From Mycolicibacter senuensis (GTDB lineage Bacteria; Actinomycetota; Actinomycetes; Mycobacteriales; Mycobacteriaceae): a stretch of DNA of 64,000 bases. Position numbers and translations under genes: made by a program. The notes under the pieces were generated by a model that did no database searches, had not been told where the DNA came from, and worked only from the letters and a program-made list of their open reading frames with translations. The DNA is taken from NCBI RefSeq assembly GCF_003284925.1, contig NZ_QMEX01000007.1, forward strand, positions 1-64,000. Direction: 5' to 3'. Shown piece after piece: positions 53,088 to 61,077 of this stretch (position 1 is the first letter of the stretch; every line of letters begins with the position of its first letter).

Positions 53088-53112
53088 CCATAGTAGATGG
53101 CTTACGTTATAG
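53088..53112. promoter_or_regulatory. 25-bp palindromic operator, copy 2 (ACAD/P450 divergent promoter)
   Basis: Right half CTTACGTTATAG (53101-53112) is the reverse complement of CTATAACGTAAG, one base off the consensus half-site. The left half CCATAGTAGATG is degenerate. It carries -10-like TATAGG for the P450 direction and TACTAT for the ACAD direction. Confidence 0.65.
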
Positions 53113-53186
53113 GCCAGGCAACGCGGTGTCGTGGCCATCCCGGCGAATCTGGCACCCGTTGAGACCGCGCCGAGGAGTAGCTACCG

Positions 53187-54410
53187 ATGACGGATACCCG
53201 CCCCCACACTCAGCCCCGCTCCACGATCGACCTCGACCACCATTCTCCGAAATTCCGCGAAGACCCTTACGGTCCGATTGCGCGGCTACGGGAATCGGGT
53301 TGCCCGGTAGCGCATTCCGAGCATCACGGTGGCTTTTGGGCGTTGATGGATTACGCGTCGGTGTTCGATGCGGCACGCGACGACGACCTGTTCAATTCGT
53401 ATCCCACGGTTGGAGTGCCGCCCAGCGGGATGCCGTTCCCGATTCTGCCCATCGAATCGGATCCGCCGCAGACCAAGGAACTGCGCGATGTCACGCTGCG
53501 GCAGTTCTCGCCCAAGGCCGCCGAGACAGCGCGGCCGATGGCTACCGCGATCGCGAATGAGTTGATCGATTCGTTCATCGAACGTGGCACCTGCGACATC
53601 GTCGCCGAATTCACCACCCCGCTGCCGGCCCGCGTGATCCTGCGCATGCTGAAGTGGGACGAGTCTCGATACCGCGATTGGGTGCAGTGGGTTCACACGT
53701 TGGTGCACGATCGCTCCGACGACCCGGAGAAGGCCGGTATCGCCGGCATGGAGCTTTTCGGCGAGATCGCCAAACAGCTCCAGGCGCGTCGCGCCGAGGG
53801 CCTGGGCGACGACCTGTTCAGCGATATCCTGCGCGGCACCCTGGACGGCACACCGCTCGATGACACCCAGATCACCATGTACGGATTCCTGATGATGCTC
53901 GGCGGCATGGACACCACCAGCGGGCTGACCGGCAATGTCCTGCTGCGCCTCTGCCAAGAGCCACAGCTCCGCAAGGAACTGACCAACGATCCAAGCCTCC
54001 TCGCACAGGGCACCGACGAGTTTCTCCGGCACTGCACGCCCGTTGTAGGGCAGGCGCGCACGGTCTCGCGCGAAACCAGGTTCCACGGTCAGCAGCTGCA
54101 GGCGGGCGAGCGCGCGCTGCTGATGTGGGCGGCGGCCAACCGCGACCCGACGGTCTTCGAGAACCCCGATACCTTGGACCTGCGCCGCCCGAACGCCCGA
54201 AAGCACCTGTCCTTCGGTGTCGGTATCCACCGCTGTCTGGGGTCTCATTTCGCCCGAATGATGTTCCAGGTCATGGTCGATCACATCCTGCAACGGCTGC
54301 CCGACTTCGAGCTCGCCGGTGAGTACGAACGGTTCCCGGACGCAGGTGAAGTGAATGCGGTGCGGCGGCTACCCATCAAGTTCACCCCGGGCCAAGCCTT
54401 GCGACGCTGA
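53187..54410 (+). CDS. Cytochrome P450
   Basis: 407 residues. Heme loop FGVGIHRCLGSH, I-helix LGGMDTTSG, K-helix DEFLR. Paralogue of the P450 at 19919, with near-identical stretches (e.g. ESGCPVAHS, GLGDDLFSDILRGTL). ATG 53187 follows GAGGAG. It begins the plus-strand run P450 / SDR / TIM-barrel / F420-type oxidoreductase and is separated from the ACAD pair only by the operator region. Electron partner may be either ferredoxin in the window. Confidence 0.95.
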   Translation: MTDTRPHTQPRSTIDLDHHSPKFREDPYGPIARLRESGCPVAHSEHHGGFWALMDYASVFDAARDDDLFNSYPTVGVPPSGMPFPILPIESDPPQTKELRDVTLRQFSPKAAETARPMATAIANELIDSFIERGTCDIVAEFTTPLPARVILRMLKWDESRYRDWVQWVHTLVHDRSDDPEKAGIAGMELFGEIAKQLQARRAEGLGDDLFSDILRGTLDGTPLDDTQITMYGFLMMLGGMDTTSGLTGNVLLRLCQEPQLRKELTNDPSLLAQGTDEFLRHCTPVVGQARTVSRETRFHGQQLQAGERALLMWAAANRDPTVFENPDTLDLRRPNARKHLSFGVGIHRCLGSHFARMMFQVMVDHILQRLPDFELAGEYERFPDAGEVNAVRRLPIKFTPGQALRR

Positions 54411-54438
54411 GACCGCGACGAACCCGAAAGGATCTTGA

Positions 54439-55182
54439 GTGTCGACTGCCGAAACCACCGTTTGGATCACCGGTGCCACCAGCGGTATTGGCGCAGCCCT
54501 GGCCGAGACGGTGCCCTACCCCGGCGCGCATGTCATCAACATCGCGCGGCGACCGCATCCGACATTGGAGAGTGTTCGAGCCGACCTGTCCGAGCCGGCC
54601 GACTGGGATGCCGTCGCCGAACATCTCGCCACCGAACTCGGCAACTTCAACGGGCGCCGCGCGGTCTTTGTCAACAATGCCTTCGTCCAGGATCCCGTCG
54701 GATTGATCGGCGAGGTCGATCCCGTCGCCTACCGCCGTCATGTATTGGCCAACGCGGCGGCGCCACTGATCCTTGGCGAGGCATTCCTGCGCAACGCCCC
54801 CACCGACGTCGAAGTCGGACTGGTGATGATTTCGTCCGCCGCTGCTCGGGTGCCGTTCGCCGGACGGGCAGGGTACGGCGCCGGCAAAGCCGCCATGGAG
54901 CAGTGGGTACGCACCGTGCGGGCAGAACTGGCGCAACGGCCGGGAAACCGTTGGGTGGTAGCCATCCGTCCCGGTGCCGTGGACACCCCGTCCTTGCGCG
55001 CCGACGCATCAGTCGATGTCTCGATCAACCCGTTGGCACCGAGCATTCGGCAGGCGCTCGCCGATGGAATAGTCGACTCGCCCGAACTGGCGGCGCGCCG
55101 GATCTGGGACGTGGTGCCTCCCGGCCCGGAAACACCTGCGGTGGTATTGCTCGGTGAGATGATCGCCCCACCAGGGCGTTAA
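54439..55182 (+). CDS. SDR-family oxidoreductase (benzil/sepiapterin-reductase-like)
   Basis: 247 residues from GTG 54439, behind AAAGGA. TGATSGIG cofactor loop, VNNAF instead of NNAG, catalytic Ser in MISSAAARVP, AGYGAGKAAM with Tyr and Lys, then IRPGAVDTP. A short compact SDR resembling benzil or sepiapterin reductases. Follows the P450 by 28 bases and likely oxidises or reduces its product. Four bases separate it from the next start. Confidence 0.88.
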   Translation: MSTAETTVWITGATSGIGAALAETVPYPGAHVINIARRPHPTLESVRADLSEPADWDAVAEHLATELGNFNGRRAVFVNNAFVQDPVGLIGEVDPVAYRRHVLANAAAPLILGEAFLRNAPTDVEVGLVMISSAAARVPFAGRAGYGAGKAAMEQWVRTVRAELAQRPGNRWVVAIRPGAVDTPSLRADASVDVSINPLAPSIRQALADGIVDSPELAARRIWDVVPPGPETPAVVLLGEMIAPPGR

Positions 55183-55186
55183 CCTC

Positions 55187-56041
55187 GTGAGTATCGCTTC
55201 AGAGCTCGTGCTCTACAACGGGTGCCTGCTGCCCACGCCGTTTCGTGACTTCGTTGCCGCCGCGGCGTCCGCGGGTTTCGACGCGGTCAGTGTGTGGCCT
55301 CTCGTCTACCACCGGGCGGTGTCGCGCGAAGGACTCACACCGGCGGCCATGCGACGGATCCTCCAGGATGCCGGTATCTCCTGCGTCGAACTGGAAGGAT
55401 GCGACGACTGGTCGCCCGAAACCCCAAACGGGCAGGAAAAGGCGGTATTCCGCTCCCGGTGGGACCGATCGGCGTTCTTCGCAGCGGCCGCCGAACTGGG
55501 CGCTGATACCGTCTCGGCAGCGCTTACCGGTGATCAGACGGTGCCGGTCGCCGCAGCCAGCGATCGGTTTGGCGTGCTGTGCGCCGATGCCGCTGCTTTC
55601 GGCCTGCGGGTATCGCTGGAGTTCGTCGCGTTCGGCCCGGTGCGCGACTTGGCCACCGGCTGGCAAATCCTGCGCGACGCAGCCCCGCCCAACGGCGGGC
55701 TCACCATCGACATCAGCCACCTGATCCGCGGCGGATGGGATGAGCGCACGCTGACCGGCATCCCGCCGGACCGCATTTTCGCAGTACAGCTCTGCGACGG
55801 TCCACTCACCGGACCGCCGGACTTGGCCGAGGAAGCGATGTATCACCGCGCGCTGCCGGGAGCGGGCGAATTCGACATTGCGACAATCCTTTCCCTGCTC
55901 GCTGATAAGGGTGTCCGCACCCGGGTCGGCCCCGAGCTCTTCCAGGCGAGTTGGGCCCGCCGGGCGCCGTTGGCGGTTGCCCGCGAGTTGCTCGACGCGA
56001 CCCGCTCGGTGTTGTGTGCCAATGACCGGGCCAACGAATAA
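55187..56041 (+). CDS. Sugar-phosphate isomerase/epimerase-like TIM-barrel protein
   Basis: 284 residues. AP-endonuclease-2 superfamily pattern: DAVSVWPLVYH, VSLEFVAFGPVRDL near 140, LTIDISHLIRGGWDE near 175, QLCDGPL near 205 and a terminal VGPELFQASW. The spaced Glu, Asp/His, and Glu residues could form the metal site of the family. The role in a lipid-type pathway is unclear; isomerisation, aldol-type cleavage or hydrolysis are possible. GTG 55187 is four bases from the SDR stop. Confidence 0.82.
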   Translation: MSIASELVLYNGCLLPTPFRDFVAAAASAGFDAVSVWPLVYHRAVSREGLTPAAMRRILQDAGISCVELEGCDDWSPETPNGQEKAVFRSRWDRSAFFAAAAELGADTVSAALTGDQTVPVAAASDRFGVLCADAAAFGLRVSLEFVAFGPVRDLATGWQILRDAAPPNGGLTIDISHLIRGGWDERTLTGIPPDRIFAVQLCDGPLTGPPDLAEEAMYHRALPGAGEFDIATILSLLADKGVRTRVGPELFQASWARRAPLAVARELLDATRSVLCANDRANE

Positions 56042-56053
56042 GGAGAGCGCCGC

Positions 56054-56977
56054 ATGAAGTTCTCGATCGTGCTTCCCAACTGCATGACCGTCGAAGCGGT
56101 CAGCCAACCATGGGAGGCCGGCCTCTCCGGAGCGGAGATCGCCCGAGTAGCCCGCCTCGCCGACGAAATCGGGTTCACCACGGCGCTGGTGTCCGAGCAC
56201 TTCTTCTTCCCTTCCGAGCACGTCGCGCTCTCCGGTGAGCACGCGCTGCACGCCACCACCGCCCTTGGCTATTTCGCCGGCGTCACCAGTCGGCTTCGGG
56301 TCGGATCGTTGGTCAGCATTCTGCCCCTGCACCACCCCCTCATCGCCGCGAAGGCCTGGGCAACGCTGGACTGGCTGACCGGCGGGCGCGCCGTCGTCGG
56401 GCTCGGGGTGGGTTGGCTCCGCGAGGAGTTCGACGTTCTGGGCATTCCCTTCTCCCAACGAGGTAAACGGATGGACGAATACGTCGATGCCATGGTCGAA
56501 TTGTGGACCGCGCAACGACCCGACTTCCACGGCCGCCACGTCGATTTCCAGGACATCGCCTTCGCGCCCAAGCCCGTTCAAACGCCTTATCCCCCACTCT
56601 GGTTCGGCGGCGACTCGCGCGCCGCAGTGGAACGCGTCGCCAGAATTGGTTCCGGCTGGGCACCGCTACAGACCCCCCCGGAACGGATTCCCCGTCGGCT
56701 CGACTACATCCGGTCGCGACCCACCTGGCGCGATCGGCCACTGGATGTCTTTTACTCCACCGCGTGGCTGAATATGGGCGACGCTCACGCCGTCCTCGAC
56801 AACCCCGCGGCCAAGGGCAGTTGGCATGCCGACGAGGTTGTCGACCAATGTGGACAACTGGCCGAAGTAGGCGTGACTGAGACCTGGGTACCGCCGCCAC
56901 CGGTCCGCGACCTGGAGGAGTACCTCGACCACATGCGATGGGTCGCCGCGGAGGTCATGCCCGAATTGCGCCAGTAG
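56054..56977 (+). CDS. Luciferase-like, F420-type oxidoreductase
   Basis: 307 residues with the LLM-class barrel: DEIGFTTALVSEHFFFPSEH, VGSLVSILPLHHPLIAAKAW, the signature GRAVVGLGVGWLREEFDVLG near 112-131, and PLWFGGDSRAAVERVARIGS. In mycobacteria such enzymes usually use F420H2; the cofactor is inferred. ATG 56054 follows AAGGAG. Last gene of the P450-led run, before the operator-driven enoyl-CoA hydratase. Confidence 0.9.
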   Translation: MKFSIVLPNCMTVEAVSQPWEAGLSGAEIARVARLADEIGFTTALVSEHFFFPSEHVALSGEHALHATTALGYFAGVTSRLRVGSLVSILPLHHPLIAAKAWATLDWLTGGRAVVGLGVGWLREEFDVLGIPFSQRGKRMDEYVDAMVELWTAQRPDFHGRHVDFQDIAFAPKPVQTPYPPLWFGGDSRAAVERVARIGSGWAPLQTPPERIPRRLDYIRSRPTWRDRPLDVFYSTAWLNMGDAHAVLDNPAAKGSWHADEVVDQCGQLAEVGVTETWVPPPPVRDLEEYLDHMRWVAAEVMPELRQ

Positions 56978-57004
56978 CCGCATCGAGGGCAGCCGGGGCG
57001 CTTT

Positions 57005-57029
57005 CTATATCGTAAGCCTTCCGTTATAG
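57005..57029. promoter_or_regulatory. 25-bp palindromic operator, copy 3, overlapping a leaderless promoter
   Basis: CTATATCGTAAG (57005-57016) and CTTCCGTTATAG (57018-57029) are near-perfect inverted halves (10 of 12) around C. TATAGT at 57025-57030 is a -10 whose expected start point falls on the GTG at 57038, so the message is leaderless and would be blocked by a bound repressor. Confidence 0.75.
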
Positions 57030-57037
57030 TTCGCGTT

Positions 57038-57826
57038 GTGACGAATCCGTTCGGACCCGAGTTACTGATTGAGGCACGCGGTCTTGTACGGGTGGTGACG
57101 TTGAACCGGCCGCAGGCAATGAACGCGGCCAACGAGGCACTGCACACGGCGCTGCAATCCGTGTGGGGCTACCTAGCACGCGACACCGATGCCCGCGCCG
57201 TTGTCCTGACCGGCGCCGGACCGGCGTTCAGCGCCGGGGGCGACTTCAACCACTTCGTCGAACTCTGGGACGATCGGCCTGCGCGCCGCCGCGAAATTGA
57301 GGGCGCCCGCCGGCTACTGACCGAGATGGTGGACTTCCCGCTCCCGGTAGTGGCCGCGGTCAACGGACCCGCTGTCGGACTTGGCTGCAACCTGGCGGTG
57401 CTCAGCGACATCGTCCTGATCGGGGAAAGCGCGTACCTGGCCGACCCCCACGTCAGCGTCGGGCTTACCGCCGCCGATGGCGGCGCTCCCACCTGGCCAC
57501 TGCTGATGGGCATGCTTCGCGCCAAGGAATACCTCCTGACCGGCGAGCGCATTCCAGCGCATCAGGCCGTTGCGATGGGCCTGGCCAACCGGGTGGTCTC
57601 CGACGCCGATCTTCTCGACGAGGCCATCACGGTGGCGCAGCGAATCGCCGCTCTGCCGCCCCAGGCAGTGCAGAGCACCAAGCGCGCACTCAACATGCAC
57701 ATGAAGCGGGCGGTGGCCGGAATCCTTGAGTACGCGTTGTCCGAAGAGTTCGACTCATTCGACACAGCCGAGCACCAAGCGCTCGTCACGGCATTCTTGG
57801 ACAGAGCCAAGGCCAGATCCACATGA
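57038..57826 (+). CDS. Enoyl-CoA hydratase/isomerase family protein
   Basis: 262 residues. Oxyanion loops GPAFSAGGDFNHF near 63-75 and NGPAVGLGCNLAVLSDIVL near 108-126, then PHVSVGLTAADGGAPTWPLL and GLANRVVS. Standard crotonase length. Probably hydrates an enoyl-CoA. GTG 57038 lies at the expected transcription start (leaderless), directly behind the operator. The ligase gene overlaps its stop (ATGA). Confidence 0.92.
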   Translation: MTNPFGPELLIEARGLVRVVTLNRPQAMNAANEALHTALQSVWGYLARDTDARAVVLTGAGPAFSAGGDFNHFVELWDDRPARRREIEGARRLLTEMVDFPLPVVAAVNGPAVGLGCNLAVLSDIVLIGESAYLADPHVSVGLTAADGGAPTWPLLMGMLRAKEYLLTGERIPAHQAVAMGLANRVVSDADLLDEAITVAQRIAALPPQAVQSTKRALNMHMKRAVAGILEYALSEEFDSFDTAEHQALVTAFLDRAKARST

Positions 57827-59307
57827 CCTGGCTGGAACGGGTCATCGCAACGCACGCCGCCAGCGACCGCCTCGCCGCCATCGACGAAAGCGGAGCCGTC
57901 ACCGGCCGCGAGTTGGTCGGCAAGATCGCTTCGGCCGCGGAGTTCCTGACCGCATTGAACACCGCCGACGGCCAGTCGGTGCCGGCGTTGCTCACCACCA
58001 ACGCCGACGCCCTGGCGCTACTGCTCGCCGGCGCGGCCACCGACAAGCCCCTGGCTCCGCTGGGCCCGCGACTGACCGCAACCGAATTGGACGCCGTCGT
58101 GCGCGCGACGGGCTCACCGGTCCTGGTGACCGAAGCCGCGTTCACCGGGATCGCCGACGACGTCGCCGCGACCGCGGGGGTGCGTACCGTGACGTTGCCG
58201 GCACTACCGGTGTCGTCGGCGCCGGTCCCGTCGCAATGCCGCGGTGCCGCTTTCTACCTGTATACCTCCGGAACAACCGGGCTCCCCAAACCCGTACCTT
58301 TCACCGACGATGTGCTCGCGGCACGAACCGAGGTCCTCGGCGGGCTCGTCGGTTTCACTCCGGACGACCGCTACGCGACGGGCTCACCGCTGCATCACAT
58401 CGGCGGGCTCGGCAACACCCTCGTCGCGCTCGCGTCCGGTGCGGCAATCCTGGCGACCAACCGATTCTCCACCGACTGGTGGTGCGGCCTGCGCCAACTC
58501 GGGGCCACGCACTGCCTGCTGGTTCCTTCGATGATCGAGATGCTGCTCACCGAGAACCTGCTGCACACCGTGCCGCTGAAGACCCTGATCTACGGCGCCG
58601 CACCGATCACCCCGGACACCTTGCACCGTGTGTTGCAACTGCTGCCCAACCTCGCGCTGGTCAACTTGTTCGGGCAGACCGAGGGCAGCCCGATCACCTG
58701 CCTGGGCCCCGACGATCACCGCAGAGCCGCCGCGGGCGCAAGCGCCGTGCTGAGCACGGTGGGCCGCCCGGTACCGGGTCTGCAGCTGCGTATCGATCAA
58801 CCCGATGCCGCAGGGGTCGGCGAAGTCGTCGCTGCGGCACCGCACCTGTCGGTCCACGGGCCGGACGGCTGGCTGCACACCGGCGATCTCGGCGCCGTCG
58901 ACTCCGACGGTTATCTGCGCCTGCGTGGTCGGCGCCACGACATGGTGGTCCGCGGCGGGGAGAACATCTACCCGCTCGAAGTCGAGAATGTGCTCGCCGC
59001 CCACCCCGATGTCGCGGCCGTCGGCGTGGTCGGGGTGCCGGATTCGCGGCTAGGTGAGACGCTTGCCGCGTTCATCGTGCCCGCCGACCCCGCACGCCCG
59101 CCGGCATTCGAGGAACTTCGCACATTCACCAGGGCACGGCTTGCCGGGTTCAAAGTCCCGGCCTATTGGTACGTCGTGGATGCCTTGCCGCTCAACGGTG
59201 CCGGGAAGGTGCTGCGCACGGCGCTGCGCAGCCGGCACCTCATCCCGTCCGCGGAGGAGGCTGCCGGCCCCGAGTCACGGACAGCCCTCTCGACCCAAAG
59301 GAGATGA
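57823..59307 (+). CDS. AMP-forming acyl-CoA ligase (FadD family)
   Basis: 494 residues. LYTSGTTGLPKPVPFTDD phosphate loop (PKP, not PKG), VNLFGQTEGSP, LHTGDLGAVDSDGY, MVVRGGENIYPLEVENVL and the lysine motif NGAGKVLRTALRS. Converts an acid to its CoA ester. ATG 57823 overlaps the hydratase stop; the next start (TetR) follows after two bases. It is the only ligase in the operator-controlled block. Confidence 0.93.
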   Translation: MTWLERVIATHAASDRLAAIDESGAVTGRELVGKIASAAEFLTALNTADGQSVPALLTTNADALALLLAGAATDKPLAPLGPRLTATELDAVVRATGSPVLVTEAAFTGIADDVAATAGVRTVTLPALPVSSAPVPSQCRGAAFYLYTSGTTGLPKPVPFTDDVLAARTEVLGGLVGFTPDDRYATGSPLHHIGGLGNTLVALASGAAILATNRFSTDWWCGLRQLGATHCLLVPSMIEMLLTENLLHTVPLKTLIYGAAPITPDTLHRVLQLLPNLALVNLFGQTEGSPITCLGPDDHRRAAAGASAVLSTVGRPVPGLQLRIDQPDAAGVGEVVAAAPHLSVHGPDGWLHTGDLGAVDSDGYLRLRGRRHDMVVRGGENIYPLEVENVLAAHPDVAAVGVVGVPDSRLGETLAAFIVPADPARPPAFEELRTFTRARLAGFKVPAYWYVVDALPLNGAGKVLRTALRSRHLIPSAEEAAGPESRTALSTQRR

Positions 59308-59309
59308 CG

Positions 59310-60035
59310 ATGTCGCCGGCAACGTCTAGCTCACCGGCCGTGCCGCGCCGCCGCGCCCGAAACTCGTTGAGCCACGAGGAGATTCTTGCGGCGGCGCTGG
59401 AGCTCACCGAAACCGAGGGCTTGGCGCAGCTGAGCATGCCCGCGCTGGCCCGCAAGCTCGGTTGTGCCGTCATGAGCATCTACAAGTACTTCCGGAATAA
59501 AGACGATCTGCTCGATGCGCTCGCCCACCGGGTGATGCGCGAGCTGCACCGTCGACTGCCGCCGGCCGGCGACGGTGAGTGGGATGTCGAGCTGGTCGCC
59601 TACTTCACCGCCTACCGCGACCTGATGGAAGACACCCCCGCGTATCGGGAGGTCGTGCTGTACGCATCCACCTCAGTCGTCCGGGCTGCCCTGACCCCGG
59701 CCCAATGGCGACGCCTCGACACCGGCATCGGCCTACTGCAGCGCGCCGGACTGGCGCTCGCCGACGCCGTACGTGTGTACAACGTGTGCTACAACTTCAC
59801 CCGCGCCTACGTGGCATACGAACACACCGTCCGCGCCGCCTCGTCGGACCTGCCGGCTCCTGACGACACCGCCATAGATCGGCTCGATTCCACCGAGTAC
59901 CCGATACTGGCAATGCTTCCCGACCCGAGCGCGGCGATCGACGTCAACGAGGGCGGCTTTGCACTCGGGCTTGAACTACTCACCGCGGGAATCTCACGAT
60001 CCTTCGGTATCCGTCAGACGCGGCGGATGCGATGA
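59310..60035 (+). CDS. TetR-family regulator, candidate master of local regulon
   Basis: 241 residues from ATG 59310 (AAAGGAG six bases before; ATG 59304 too close). HTH near residues 20-65: NSLSHEEILAAALELTETEG, then MPALARKLGCAVMSIYKYFR. The C-terminal domain is of the TetR_C type with DTPAYREVVLYASTSVVRAA and YNVCYNFTRAYVAYEH. Embedded in the hydratase-ligase-TetR-esterase operon, whose promoter carries one of three matching 25-bp operators, it is the best candidate to bind all three and to be autoregulated. Confidence 0.9.
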   Translation: MSPATSSSPAVPRRRARNSLSHEEILAAALELTETEGLAQLSMPALARKLGCAVMSIYKYFRNKDDLLDALAHRVMRELHRRLPPAGDGEWDVELVAYFTAYRDLMEDTPAYREVVLYASTSVVRAALTPAQWRRLDTGIGLLQRAGLALADAVRVYNVCYNFTRAYVAYEHTVRAASSDLPAPDDTAIDRLDSTEYPILAMLPDPSAAIDVNEGGFALGLELLTAGISRSFGIRQTRRMR

Positions 60036-61000
60036 GTAACCAGATGACCGACGGCGGCGAGCAAGGTAGACCCCACGCGACCCGCGGACTGCGCGCTATG
60101 GCGAAGCTGCTGCGGCTGAGCAGCACGCTTACCTCGACGATCCTGCCGCGCAAGTTGGATCATTGGGTTTCCCATCCCCGGAAGCCCTACTCCGGGCGGC
60201 CGCCCCGCCGAGTGCGTCACAAGATCGATGTCAGGCAGGCTGATCTGAGCGGCTGGCCCGTCTACGAAGTGAGTCCCAAGTCAGTAGCCCCAGATGCCCT
60301 GAGGGGACACGTTCTCTACTTACACGGCGGCGCCTACGTCCTGGACATCATCCCGGCGCTACATTGGCCCGCCATCGCGAAAATCGCCACCACGTTGCAA
60401 CGCACGGTCACCGTACCGATATATCCCCTCGCGCCGGAACACACCTACCGCGAGGTCTATCCGTTCCTGCTTGACGTCTACCGGCAGGTCTTGCAGACTC
60501 ATCACCCGAAATCGGTTGCGTTCATGGGAGAGTCAGCCGGTGGAGGTCTGGCACTCGGGTTGTGTCACGCTTTGCGTGCTGCTGGCCTGCCGCAGCCCGG
60601 CGACGCTCTCCTGCTCTCACCGTGGCTGCACGCGGCATTGCCTGACCCCGGCGTCGCCGCGGTCGCGGCGGTCGATCCGATACTGAGCCCCAGTGTGTTG
60701 CGTGAAGCCGCCCGGCACTACGCGGGTGGTGCCTCGTTGGACGATCCACTGATAAGCCCAAGCACGGTACCGCTGTCGGGATTGCCGCGCATCAGCATCC
60801 TGACCGGCACCCACGAAGTGCTCAACCCCGACGCACGGGCGTTCCGCCGGCGCGCGAACGCCGAGGGGGTGGAACTCGGTTGGTACGAGCTCGACGGCGG
60901 CATTCACGCGTGGATGTTTCTTCCGGTCGGCCGCAACGCCCGCGACGCGTGGGACTACATCCGCACGACTGTCGATGAGCAGGCCGGAGAAGTTCGTTGA
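60032..61000 (+). CDS. Alpha/beta hydrolase, hormone-sensitive-lipase-type esterase
   Basis: 322 residues. HSL-family oxyanion motif YLHGGAYVLD near 96-105, nucleophile elbow GESAGGGLALG near 168-178, and the catalytic His in GGIHAWMF near 290; an Asp (about 260-265) likely completes the triad. It hydrolyses an ester or lactone of a hydrophobic compound. ATG 60032 overlaps the TetR stop. Its TGA lies inside the -35 of the next promoter. Confidence 0.92.
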   Translation: MSNQMTDGGEQGRPHATRGLRAMAKLLRLSSTLTSTILPRKLDHWVSHPRKPYSGRPPRRVRHKIDVRQADLSGWPVYEVSPKSVAPDALRGHVLYLHGGAYVLDIIPALHWPAIAKIATTLQRTVTVPIYPLAPEHTYREVYPFLLDVYRQVLQTHHPKSVAFMGESAGGGLALGLCHALRAAGLPQPGDALLLSPWLHAALPDPGVAAVAAVDPILSPSVLREAARHYAGGASLDDPLISPSTVPLSGLPRISILTGTHEVLNPDARAFRRRANAEGVELGWYELDGGIHAWMFLPVGRNARDAWDYIRTTVDEQAGEVR

Positions 61001-61026
61001 CTATTTCGTTAGAATTGATCTAACAT
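60997..61026 (+). promoter_or_regulatory. Promoter TTGACT-N18-TAACAT with GTTAG/CTAAC dyad
   Basis: -35 TTGACT (60997-61002) and -10 TAACAT (61021-61026) are well spaced for the amidohydrolase at 61078. GTTAG (61008-61012) and CTAAC (61020-61024) form a perfect 5-bp dyad over the spacer. The first 20 bases match 63808-63827 at 16 positions, so one regulator may act at both. Confidence 0.6.
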
Positions 61027-61077
61027 GGGAGTTCAGAGTCCGGTTCAGCCTGATGGACACTGCGGAAAGGAACAACG

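Noticed and set aside
55199..56581. 460-codon minus-strand frame over the TIM-barrel and luciferase-like genes
   Set aside because: Spans two real plus-strand genes and their junction; no domain pattern.
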